Part shown: positions 9,201 through 21,300 of the stretch, piece by piece | How positions within the stretch are numbered: position 1 is the stretch's first letter | How the letters are laid out: every line of letters begins with the position of its first letter | Origin: Klebsormidium nitens | Lineage: Eukaryota; Streptophyta; Klebsormidiophyceae; Klebsormidiales; Klebsormidiaceae | Assembly: GCA_000708835.1 (NCBI GenBank) | Contig: DF237063.1 | Coordinates: 166,033 to 189,558, forward strand | Direction of reading: 5' to 3' | Length of the DNA stretch: 23,526 nt | The notes under the pieces: model-generated | What the model was told of the DNA's origin: nothing | Databases searched by the model: none | What the model saw: only the letters and a program-made list of their open reading frames with translations | Program-made: the position numbers and the translations under genes

Positions 9201-11588
9201 CTAGTCTTGGAGAGCACCCAAAACCAAGGCCGTCACGAAAGCACCCCCGGCTCCAGCTAAGCACAGAACTGCCAAGGTGTACTGAAGGGCAAGGAGGACA
9301 GTAGTGTCATCCGGGATAAAAACTATGCTAGCAATGGAGGCCGCAAACAAAGGTAGGGCATATGACGCAATGACGCCCGGATTTGTGCCCGCCAGGTTCT
9401 CGACTAGTGACAATAGACCGAATTTCTCGGCCTTTGACAAGAGTCCAAGTTTCTCGATGGTGGACAGGGACAGCCCAGCGCCCTCAAGCTTGGAAAGAAC
9501 GCCGGCCTTCTCGATCCCGCTCAACAACTTCTTCTTCTCCAAAGACTGGATGATGTTGGCACCAGCGGTCTCGCTGCTCTCCGCAAAGTAGCCTGTGCCA
9601 AAGAAGCTCTTGGTCCAGGCCTCGTCATAAGCGTTCACCTGAAGCAAAGTCGCAAACATTTTCGGTCGTTCTTGCATTCGATGAACAAACAGGCCAAAAC
9701 AATCCTTAAATGAGATTGTAGGAATGCGTCCAGGATTTTCAATGGGCACAAAGAGGAAGCAAGCTTCTAGACCTCCAAACCACTTGATTCACAAAAGTTC
9801 AAAGTACAACCGAAGCATCAGATTTGATCCAGTTTGAGACATTCTTACATTTTTTCGTCAATGACTGAATTCTGAAAGCCTATTGCCAAGCATCGTATCT
9901 ATGGAAGTTGCCTAGCCTGTCCCATGAGCTCTTCATGGTGGCGACGAGTTGATTTAGATTAGTACTACATTGCGTCATAGTGGATAGAATTGTGCTAGAG
10001 GAGCCTTGACTTTGGGTTTGTCGAATAAGTCCGCTGGCGCTCTGAAGCCTGCGCGTCTAAATGACCGCAGTTTTTAGTAGTGCGAGCTGGCCCGAGATTG
10101 TTCATATTCAATGCAGCCATGTCAGTTTGGAATGGGGTCCAATGCTCAACACAATATGCAGTCCAGAAGCTGCTAAGCTGGACTGAAACAATTGTTTACA
10201 CAAAGGAGCTCAAAGCTTGCTTGAGCACCGTTCATTGCCTTCAAGAATGAAGCAAAGGCAGAAACATACGTAACCTTCGAGTTGAATTAGCAGACAAGAG
10301 GTTTAGCAGAATGATTGAATGCTTTTTAACAGAAATGTAACCCCCAACTTGTGTTTACCTAAACTGCTTGGACTGTTCTTAGGCAAAGAGGTGGGCAAAG
10401 CATTGGGCAGGCCTTTCCGCTGCCACGGAACTTTGCTTGCAAGACTGTGCTGACCTGCTCTTTGAACCTAACACATTTTTAGTGGATTTAACCTTGCATA
10501 CAGCCACAGCAGCAAAAAGACTCGGGACAAGTTGCGCGAAGGCGCTAGCGTTTAACTCATTCTGCAAAGTTGCAAACAAGACTGGTACAGAAAGCTGAAG
10601 CTTTCTCAAGCGGTACGGCAAATGAGTTGGTGCTAATAAGGGCAGTGAAAGTCTGCGCAGTTGGATATCTGGAAAACCCCGACATTCTTGCCTTGCCACT
10701 TGAAACAGATTGCACTGTTGCGGTCTTGGAACCCTATACATCCACAAATGCCTTCTTGTAAAACTTGCCACCAGTATGGATACCAAGGATTGAAGTAGAA
10801 AAGCTCTCGTGTTTTCCCGGGACGAGAGTGCATTCATTTTGATGCATTGTGGCGAAAAGGGTATTCTGCAGCTGAAGCCCAAGGACAAAAGGTACAAAAA
10901 GCGGCATGCAACAAAAAGAGGATGCATGTCATAAGAAGCAGACCAGTGAAAGTGCAAATCTCTTTTTGAATGCTGAAGAAGTAGGCTTCAGAAAACTGGG
11001 AAACACCAAAATCCAAATGAGCTGCCTTCATTTCTGATGAGCAGAAAGGTTCCTGGCACCATTTGTATAACAGTACCTTCATCAGCACAATGTTTGGTGC
11101 AGCGACACTCGTAGATCCAGGCTTTACGTAAGTTCATAGCTCTATTGAAGTCTCCGCTCAAGTAAGTGCTTATGATGGTTTCTGAAACTTTGAAAGTCAT
11201 GACAAACTGGAATGTCCTGCCTGCTTCCTGGTTTGCATTCAGGCAGCTCCAACCCGCAGATCTATGTACGCTTGAGAGGTTGAACCCCATCACCACAGTG
11301 TTTCAAGTTTCCATTGTGCTCATTCTGGTCCCCTGGTCACAGCCGTTGAAACAGAGGAAGGAAAGAACGGGGGCAGGCAGATCCAGATCTGTAGAAGGGG
11401 CAATGCCGGCCTACCTTCTTTTTGGGAACCATGGCCACAATGCTGGATTTCCTTGCTGATCTTTGCACTTTCCTGTTCATGACCGGGCTAACTTTCAAGC
11501 CCTCCGGCAGGCCGTGCGCCGACCCCAAAGACCGCGCCCCTGCTAGGCCAGTCACTGTGCAGCATTGCGTCGCCACCTGAGAAGCCAT
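9201..11588 (-). CDS. RIQ: Plastid DUF1118 / RIQ-type thylakoid protein, two exons
   Basis: RIQ1 and RIQ2 of Arabidopsis (DUF1118) are grana proteins that affect LHCII organisation and non-photochemical quenching. Exon 1 is 11588-11415 and exon 2 is 9638-9201; both edges are phase 0 (AAG|GTAGGC and CTTCAG|GTG), giving 203 residues. Residues 1-50 are rich in Ser, Ala, Arg and Lys, begin MAS, and look like a transit peptide. The start AAGATGGC fits plant context better than the in-frame ATG 12 codons upstream. VNAYDEAW opens the conserved region. A run of short amphipathic repeats follows (LEKKKLLS, IEKAGVLS, LEGAGLS, IEKLGLLS, AEKFGLLS, about 91-138). Two hydrophobic helices end the protein at about 145-166 and 171-200. 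The 1,776-bp intron is large for this window, and a tiny missed exon cannot be excluded. It could be either RIQ1 or RIQ2 type. Confidence 0.85.
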
Positions 11589-12320
11589 CTTGGCCTTTTT
11601 AAGGACAGAGCGTGGCAGCTGCAAAACCTGTCTAAATGAGGGTGGTGCGCGCAGAAGTCTTGAGAGAGAAAGAGAAGCTTGAAATCGAGAGATGCATCAC
11701 AACCCCGTGACGCGTCAGCAACTTCAAAGCTTGCACTTGCACAGGATTGAGGAAGCAACCTCAGGCTCCGGAGGGGAAATCTGTTCCGACAAAATCGCCG
11801 TGCTCGTGCTTCGAACTTTCTTTGAAATCGGTGCTATACAGTCACCCAGCCACCGGTAGCGCAATGCTCGGGACTTTGAGAAAAGGCGATTCAGCCCCAC
11901 ATCTAGGGTGACCGGTAGCTAAAACCGGTCTGTGAGATTGGCTTTGGTTGCAGTACCGTGACCCCGGTACCGTACCGAATCTTGCACGTTGCAAAACTTC
12001 TTGACGTTGCAGAGCTCTTCAAAATCTTCCGAAGAGATGAGCTCAAGGCTGCTGGCAGTGCAAGCCTCAAGGGTCTAAGACTACACTGACAATAATTGCA
12101 GCTCTCCATTGCAATGCAGCTCTCGTGTGGTGGCTTGCGCCGAAATTTGTTGCTGAAGCTAATACGAGTATTGTGAACAAAGAGGAAGGTGATCAGTAGG
12201 GAGACACTCTTGGCGGCGGGCCAGGAAAAGAGTTGCTTGGAATCAGACAGATTCAACAATCAGGGGCATTCACCAGCTGCCAGCCCCTTGGTGCACAAGT
12301 GAGGGGAATCCTCTCGTCAA
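11589..12320. promoter_or_regulatory. Divergent upstream region shared by the RIQ and UNC13-family genes
   Basis: The two genes start head to head about 730 bases apart, so both promoters must lie here. ACCGGTAGC occurs twice (about 11852 and 11910), flanked by an inverted pair GTCACCC and GGGTGAC. A GGTACCG cluster sits at about 11966-11978. I could not identify a TATA box or a known light-response element with confidence, and I see no gene in the interval. Confidence 0.45.
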
Positions 12321-15300
12321 ATGGCGTTCCAGAACCTCTCAAACCTTCACGAACCTGAGCCGGAGCTCGAGCACTGGTCAATAAGCTCTGAGAAGAAGGC
12401 GGATTTTCTACGCTCCCTCAATCCAGGGTCAAAGATCCAGGAGGTGCAAGTCTTCCCCTTACCAAAGACAGCGCCAAGTGTCAGGTTTGAGAGGGGCCTG
12501 AGTAAGGGCCGACACGAGGGGGAGGTGGCATTGCAAAATGCAGAGGCACTGAAAACTGCCCCTGCTGCTGAAGCAATGCAAGGGGAATATACGGTGCGGC
12601 CCTCGGGGCCTCCCCCCCCTCAGGGGCAAGTGTATGAGGCCGCGGTTGTTTCTCTCTTCATGAGGAGCATTCAGGAGAGCCTGGACGAGCGGTTTGAGGC
12701 AGCAGAAGCGCTGAGAAACGCGTTCAAGATCTCAGAGGATGTCCACGCTCAGACGCTGCTGAAAGCACAGAATGCGGCGGAGTATCACCTGGCAGGTGAG
12801 GGAGGCCTAGGATCTGAGGCAGAAGGTGTCACTGGCTTTGCTTTTGATCCTTCTTTCTTTGGCTCCGCTTGTGACCAGGCGCTCTAGAGAAGGCTCGGAA
12901 GCTGGGGCATTGTTGTGAAACTTTCCAGTTTGAAGTCCCTTCATAGTTCCTTCATGCCACAATTATGATGTGCGGATCAAAACACTACATCTAGGTTTCA
13001 AGGCCACCATGGGCAACGCCCCGCACTACCGTTCAACATCCTCAAGCCTCTGGCATAATTGGCGGTGGTCTGCTTCTTTACATTGCCTCTACTCCTTTAC
13101 AGTAACCAGAGACTCTTGCGAATCATAGAGTTGCTACCAACTTGTAATAAAGCGGCACATCTGCCTCTTGCCCCTCACAGAACATCAGCTAGGACGGGAC
13201 ACTTCAGAACCTCTTTAGGGTCACTCGCGTGGCTGCAACTTCCATCAACGAAGCGCGATCTTTCAGTGGACGGACTCCTGACACAAACTTCATGTCTTTC
13301 TTCAGACCTAGAGGCCCGCATTGAGGCCCTGTTGAACAACCGTGGCCCGTCCTACACCCCCGCCTCTTTCCCATCCCCCCAGCTATACAACATCTGGCGG
13401 GACGAGGAGGTCGCCGCTCTTAAGGCCCTCCAGAACACCACTCGCCAACTCCCCGCAATGAACGGGACGCTCACAGTCCAACTCAACTCTGGCACAGTAA
13501 AGATCGGGAGCGGCGGGCTCTTTGCGTGTGGGACCCCCCAGTCTGACGGAGACGTGTACATCTCTGCGAGTGTCTCCAGCACCAAGGGCATGGGTTTTCG
13601 GTGGCGGTCAAAGGCAGTCTCAAAGGCAAAGCTGGTCAGCTGGAACCAGAAGAGTGTCCCGCTCACCGCGACTAACCCGCAGGACGAGCTCGTGTTTGAG
13701 CTGTGGGAGAGCAAAGGCCGCCAAGACTCCAAGATCCGCCGCATCAGCGAAGATGAAACTGACGCCAAATCCCCCTCCTCCCGGGATCTTGTGGACGATA
13801 AGCTATTGGGCGAGGGGCGCATCAGCTTTGGCGAGATCGAGCGTCTGTCAGGACGTGCGGGGGGCACTGGGGTTAAGGCGACCACCCCCGAAACCGAGAT
13901 TGTTTTCACTGCGGCAGGGGGGAAGAGGAAGGGAACCGTGATGGTGCGCGTTGCATGGACTGTGGAGAGGCACAGTACGGGAAGGCCAACGGACCCGTCG
14001 CTGATTGCGCTGCTGCCGAATGCGGAGGCAGTATACGATGCGCTGCTGCGTAAGGCGTGGGAGGAGAAGGACCTCCGCTCGGCAGGTAAGCCAGACTGCC
14101 AGTCTTACTTCGATTTTGTGTAAGTTGGATTTGTCTTTGCCTTAGGGCCTTAGGCAAATCTTTACGATTCATTAAGAAGCTTGCATACCCGTACCAGGAG
14201 TCGAAACAATGAGAAGAATATCTCTTCACTTTTTTGATCAACTTAGGATTCTAGGTCTAGATTCAGGCTAGAGGGAAAAGTTGGCTAGACTTTTCTAACC
14301 ACCATACAACATCATGGCTACTCCAAAGTTTCCAAGATTCCATTTTCGTAAGGACATCAAACCTCCTGACGCAAGCCTTGCTTGAAGTATGTCAACCAGC
14401 TTTGGATCCCCGCAATCAGCCCAAGCGACCTTTCCACCTCTCTCTCTCTCCTCAGGCTCCCGCTGGAAGTACGAGGTCCCCCCCATGTGGCAGTACATCC
14501 TGGAGAGCTTCGCTGACCACCACCGCGTGCGCACTGCGCACTGCCACCTGGCGGCCCTTGATAAGCTGACCAAGGCGTTCCGCACCGACACGGCGTACCT
14601 CGACATCATAGTCGATGAATGGCGCGAGCCGTGCAGGCTGGCGCTTCTGGGGCGGCTGACCAAGGACGAGAACATGATGCAGAGCATCATCGTGAAAGGT
14701 GAGGCAGGAGCGGAGTCCAACTTGGTTGATGGCGGTTCCTCTCCATGGGGCGGCTTATACTAGGATTAGGGCAGTCTACGAATTTCTTCTCTCTATTTTC
14801 GACAAGATTATTGTCATTCGATTGGCGGCTGACCTGGACGAGAACATGATTCAGAACATCATCGTGAGAGGTGAGGCAGGAGAGGACTGTTAATTATATC
14901 AAGGGGGGCCCCGTTTCCCACGGGTCCTTGACAAGACTTTTATCAGCAAAGGTCAGGGGGTTGTTTAAGTCCACGTTTGCAAGAGATTTGCCCCAAAAGC
15001 CGCTGACCAAGGGCGAAACACTTGATGCAGATCACTTTTATGAGGTGAGGGAGACGCGGTGCGTCAGTTTGTGGCCTTCGAGCGCGGGTTGAGAGACGAA
15101 CCGTCATTAGCTTGAAGAGAATTTCGTGCTTGTAAGATTTGTGTGGGAGCATCATTTGAATCCCTAAAAGCTTGACTAATGGGACCTCGGACGTTCGGAA
15201 TTGCCTGTTCGAATCAAATCGCTTCGGGAAAGGCTCCTTAGGTACCAAAAAGTTATGGCTGCCGAGAGCGAAGGAAGACGCACAATGAACGTCGTCATCC

Positions 15301-18300
15301 CGATCTGACTCGTTCTCCTCTGCTTACGTGCAGCGCTCGAGGCCCCTGCCGTGCAGGCCATTACCAACTTCGACACTGAGTTCCCGCGCAACCAGCCCCC
15401 CGGTGCGCTTGCGGCGCTGCTGCAGCTGCTCGGCCTGATTGTGCGCTTCGACCCCGACCCCAGCAAGCTCGAGCTGCAGCTCGCAGACTGGACCGAGGCA
15501 AGTCTTCAATTCCTTTGAAGCTCAGGGTTTCTCGGTCTGAAGAGTGGGGTTAGAAGTTTTCAAAGCTCGAAGTAGGGAGCGTTGTGACCTGTTTTAACTG
15601 GGGTGTACGATTTGGGGTAGGGCTGGGCGAAGTGGGTTTCTTCCCTGGCGCATTGACCCCGACCCGAGCAAGCTCGAGCTGCTGCCTTGACCGAGGCGAG
15701 GAAGGGCAGTCTGCAAAGTTCGATTCGAAAGGGCTATTGGGTCACGGCTTTGCAATACAAGGAAGCACATCGACCAGAGTCGTCCTGTATGCCAATCTAG
15801 TTCCAAGGTTCCTTTTGTACGGCAACTTGGGAAAAAAAGAATCCTGCGACTACATGAAAGAAGAGTAGTCAGCGGAGTGTTAAGCTCGTGCAAAAGGGTC
15901 CACCAAAGGCCGCGTGGGCGGACCCCCCCGTGAGTGCATAGTCCAGATTCTGATGCCAAAACGACAGTAAGTGCGCGAAAGCAGGGGTTGATGAGTAACG
16001 AAACTTCTTCGAACTTGACCTTCCAAACGGCTGCTTGAAATCCGGGCTCCCCCCAGACTGCGCTGCGGCGTGCACTGGCCGCAGACGTCTACGGAACCTT
16101 TATGTGGATTGTTTTCTCGCTTACGATTTGTTCCACACTTTCGCTCCGAACCCTCACCTGCTGCGGTTGAGCGTGCCTTTCTCGGCATCGTGTTCGAAGT
16201 CGTGGAGTATGTTCGTAACTTACAAGGAAGCGGTTCCTACCTTAGAAACATCCGCACGAGCTGACGCAACTCATCCGCGTCTGATATCCACTTGCGCTGC
16301 AGACTGCGATGCAGCGCGCATTCGCCCACTTCTTGTTCGGCGCTGCAGATCATTTCCAAGGGCAGCGGCTTTAAATATCAACGTCAATCGCATTGTTCCA
16401 CCCAAGAGAATGAACGGCTGATGTTCCTTGTGTTGCAGACTGCGATGCAACGTGCGTTCGCCCGCATCTTGTTTGGCTCCGCGAACCCGTCCGACAAGCA
16501 GCTGACTGTGACGTCAGTCACCGAGCTCACACGCGCGTGCCGTGAGATCCAGGCGATGCTCGGGGAGCACGCGACGATCTACGGCGGGTCGTTCCCACGG
16601 AACCTGCCGCTGGTGCAGTTGACCGGAACCTCCCTGTACCGGCAGGTGAGAAAAGGAACCGAGAGGACGAGAGTCTTGGTCCTGATGGCGAATGCCTTAT
16701 CCAGCCTTGTCCTAACCTTATCCAGCTGTTTGTGTCAAGCCTGCCACCCCAGTATCGATTTCAACTGGTAATCCTGTCAAGCCTTCCCGTTGTCGATCGG
16801 ACGGTTGAACATTAGAAACATGCTCCCGGCGTTTGCAAACCCGATGGCAAACAGCTGAAGCGGCTCAAAGTGCGGAGGAGCCTGACGCCCCTGCATGCCT
16901 CTTGCAGTCCTTTGTGCCCTCTGTGCCCACTTGCCCCTGTTGTCGCAAATGCTGGAGTCATAGATTATGTTTTCAGCACCTCGCTTTTCGTGTAAGTTGC
17001 CTGTTCACCTTCGTCCGCGACGTCAAAATGAGTTTGGTATGCGGAGCGTCTGGACGTCTGGGTTAGGGGTTGAGTCTGTGTTAGCCCAATAGAATGATCT
17101 TAATACTCATCGAGCTTCTTATCCATACATCTCTTGAGTTTTATGGGTCACTTTTTCGTCTGTTCTGCAGCTGATTGACCATCTCAAAGTGTTCCTGGCC
17201 TCATCGGACACCAAGGCCTTCACCCGGACGTACCAGGTAAGCTGTACGTTCTTGCCGCGTCAGCCCCTGTCCGTTTGCTGCCAGCTGCTCGCTTGCGAAG
17301 AGTTACGTTTGGCAATGATGCTGTTCCAAGGGTCGCCGTCTCCCGCTATATCTCTATTGCTCGCTACAATGATCCACGCTTGTGGGTCTGACGCTCGAAC
17401 GCAGAGCTTGTCACCTCAGACCCCTGCTTCCGGTTCACGTGTCCTGCAAACTGTGCCTTTTTGGCTTTGCGAAGTCAGCATACTGTGCAACCCCTGATCT
17501 TGAAGTCCTGAAAGCACGACGTTTTGAAACACTAGTGGCTTCAAAATGCTGACATCCTCAATTCTCCGTTTCCTGCATACCTGAAAATAGTTAAAGCTTG
17601 ACGTATTTGACACCCTGACGTTCTGATGTTTTCAGACCTGAACAGTCCGAGTTTTGTCCAGTCTAGTAAACCCTCAAACCGTAACACATACATCTGCTGG
17701 TTACCTGGTCTCCCAAAACACTCGATCCACAATACATACATTTGTAGGTCAGCCGGACCCTCAGAACGATCAGACCGCAACGCATACATTTGCAAGTCAG
17801 CCGGACCCCAAAATTCCTCAAATTGCAACACATCCATCTGCAAGTTAGCAGGACTCCCGAGAATCGCGTTATGAAACACCAACTAGATTGGTAAATTGTC
17901 CCGCAGGACCTGGTGATTGCGCTCCACGAGCTTAACATCACGGTGGATCAGCTGGGGGTTGTTCTGCCCGCCAAGTTCGACATCCCCGAATACTTCGACG
18001 ACTACGTCCTCTCCTGGGCTGCGGGAACCACGTCCCGCCTCGTCGAGTAAGCCGCTTCTTCAAAACCCGAATTCTTCCCCTTGCTTTTGTCTTTCCGACT
18101 GCAGATGAGGGGCCAAAATGTGGTCGTCAGCCGTTTGAGACCTGCATGCGATCGGAACCGTGTACCTGGTGCGTCGTGCTTTGAAAGGGCTCAGCACCGA
18201 GATGTTTGGCAGCGTTCGTTGCGCCAAAGGTTTGACAAATAGGCGTCCAAGCAACGAGTGGGAAATGGCGCCCCGAATTCTGAAGGCCCCAAAATCCGGT

Positions 18301-21300
18301 CTGGCAAGGCGAAGCGGCGTTCTCGAGGCCGGTTTTGTGAAAATCTTACAAGGATATCAGTTCAAAGCTGACGTTCATAGCGTGCCAGCCAAGGACTGTA
18401 TCCAGACGTGCAATCTGGGCAGCTCCCCTATTCAGAGTAGATTAGCTTCTCACCCGCTGTGCTTAATTGGGACTGACTGCCGCACATCTTTGACTGTCTT
18501 TCAGCTGGATCCACACGAACGTGACCACTGAGAAGTGGGTCCCCGCGTCCCAGTCCAAGGACCGCGTCTTCTTCTCGACGTCAGTCGTAGGTGAGCTTCG
18601 TCGAACAGCGCTCGCCCAGACCTTTCTACTATAGCCATAGTACTCCCAAGTTTCCTTCAGCATGGGACCCCAGCCTGGCTTACTCGCAGACTAGTTTACT
18701 GGCTTACAAACACTCAGCACACCGCTCGAACGTTGCCTAACCCTACAGCAGATTCCGAAGCGAGACCCGCCCATTCACAAACAACAACATACCTCGCACG
18801 ATGTTTAGATCCTGGGACCTGCTCCGATGTAACATCATGAAATTTAGAAACCTCAAACCCCTTTCTCTGCAGACCTGTTTTGCCTGCTGGAGCAAGTCGT
18901 GCAAGACATCAACCCGCAGCTGGTCCAACAAGACATCGGGCACCGCTTCCTGGCCGCCATGGAAGGTGCCATGTGCACCGCGGTGGAGGCATACGTGACG
19001 CTCCTCGAGAAGGAGTGCCTCAAGGAGCTGCCGCACGAGGGCGACGATGACTTGAGCGGGGTGACGTCAGCCAAGAAGAAGGGCGGGCTGGAGGAGCACC
19101 GGCCCCCGGTGTGCATAACGCAGAGCCTCTGCGTCAAGGTGAGGCTTCTTTGGAAAGGTTGACGGGAGACGTTGTTGTTCGCAGTTGACATTAAATCGCG
19201 GTGCCATCCTCTTTTTGTTTTCAGGTTGTTGGAGCTTCTTCTGGTCAGTTCTCTCTTTTCCCAAACCCTTCAGTTCAACCACCTTCTTGAACCATTTTGA
19301 ATCGGTGTCCACCTTACTTTTGCGCTGCGTCCGGCACTTGCACACAATTGTCTCGTCCTTCTGCACCTGTAGCCCCTTGTGTTTCTGCACACAATTCCTT
19401 GCTCTCTTGATTGCAGGGTCTCTCCGATGTTGTCTTCTGTCCTTTCTGAGCTGATCATGGGCCGCTACTGACAGAAGGGAACGGCTCTATGCCACATCAT
19501 CTTTGCGCGAAGAGAGGGCTTGCTCACCCTCCTCCCTCCATTATCCATACCCTGCTTTCTCCCCTTCCCGCAGCTGAACAACCTGAGCATGACGCGCACG
19601 TGCCAAAATGGTTTTGCCTCTACCGGCCCCCAACACATTCATCACAATCGCACTTCTCCACCTCGCCCCCACAGCTCAACAACCTGAGCATGAGGCAAAC
19701 TCTTCTAGCACTGGTTTACACCCCGCTTTCTCCCCACTGCTCAACAACCGGAGCATAACGCGTACTCCAGCGTATTCACACCCCACCTGTTTCCCCCCCC
19801 GCAGCTGAACAACCTGAGCAGTACGCGCACGCTCCAGAAGGAGCTCTTCACGAACACGTTGATATTCCTCTCTCTCTTCTCCCTCAGGCTTTGTGTCATT
19901 TCTGCCTCCTCGCGCCCACTTTGCTTTGCATTAACCCATCCCTAAAATTAAATTCAGTCCCTATTTTGGGTTCCCCTCCGCAGCTGAACAACCTGAGCAA
20001 AACGCCTATTCCAATACGTATTCACACCCAAACTTCTTCTTCTTTGCAGCTGAACAACCTGAGCATGACGCGCAAGCTTCAGAAGGAGCTCCACACTGAT
20101 TCGTCGACTTTCCCCTGTCTCCTTTCCCTCACAGCTCAACAAAGCTGAGCATGACGCGTACTCCAGCACGTATTCACACCCCATCTTTTTCTCCCTCCCG
20201 CAGCTGAACAACCTGAGCATGACGCGCAAGCTCCAGAAAAGAGCTCCATACTGATCCGTCGATTTCCCCCGTCTCTTTCCCCTCACAGCTCAACAAACCC
20301 GAGCATGACGCGTACTCCACCACGTATTACACCACTTTCCTCCACACCACGCAGCTGAACGACCTGAGCATGACGCGCGTTCCAGCACCGATTTTTACCC
20401 CTCTTTTACCCCCCCGCAGCTGAACAACCTGAGCATGACGCGCAAGCTGCAGAAGGAGCTCGAGCTGCGCCTCGCAGACGAGTGGTCCGGCGTCGCTGGG
20501 CGGCCTCTGCCCAAGACGCCCTATCCCAAAACGCCGTACGAGCTGGCGCTGGAAGAGAAGAACGTGGAGCGGTATACCGACGAAGACGACGATCTTCCGT
20601 ACAGCGACTCTGACAGCGAGGACCTGGGGTTCAAGGAGGGGGAGTTGGAGGACTTTGCGGCGGTGAATAAGAGCGCGGGCGGCGAGGCGCGGCCGTTTGT
20701 GGGGAAGCACTTTGGGGAGCTAATAGCGTTTGTGGACCGGGCGTGCCTGGACGTGATGGGGGCCATCGTGGAATGCATCCAGGTGGGGGGGTGGAAAATG
20801 AGGAAGCCCTTTTCAATCGTGCTTTTTCTCGCGGAATACCGGTGGATGATATTCTCGAAGTCCTTTTCTTATCAGGAGCCTCTTAGCTGTTGTTGTTCAT
20901 GACGGTGCAACTGCTTGGCGTGCAGTTGGACGCTGCGAGGTAAAGCACTTGTAAATGTTCTAGCTTAGCTTTGTCGTGTTTCCTTTTGATCAAGTCTCTG
21001 CCTCTGGACACGACCTCTTGACAATCCTAGGCACTCACTGTCGTCTCACGGCAAGAGTGACCCGTTTGGCAGTCTTCAAACCGTAGTGCTTTCAGTAGAA
21101 CTGCCCATCAAAACACTCTGACAACCCTTGTCTTCCATCGTTATCAGCTTCCTCGGCGCAAAATCTTTCTGCACGGCCCCACTGACGTCATTCCGTTGAC
21201 GTCATCCCATCCCGTTCTCGCAGGCCAACATGTTGAACGAGCTCCGCACCGCAGTCGTCGGCAAGGGCGGCGCGCTGAGCATGGAGAAGCGGCTGGTGCC

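Noticed and set aside
9304-9591. Open frame on the plus strand within the RIQ exon 2
   Set aside because: Antisense shadow of a conserved DUF1118 coding exon.
10379-10957. 192-codon open frame on the minus strand
   Set aside because: It lies wholly inside the predicted RIQ intron, shows no domain, has irregular composition and no splice or start support.
18686-18710. Possible copy of the exon 9 start (GCAGAC...) in intron 8
   Set aside because: Only six contiguous bases plus scattered matches; not above chance by eye.
19574-20465. CRISPR-like look of the regularly spaced repeats
   Set aside because: Intervals vary from 65 to 179 bases, the spacers are themselves repeats of each other, and the array sits in a eukaryotic intron ending at a coding exon.
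20917-20945. Possible copy of the exon 10 end (GGCGTGC...TGGACG) followed by GGTAAAG in intron 10
   Set aside because: Similarity covers fewer than 20 bases with gaps; suggestive only in the light of the other introns.
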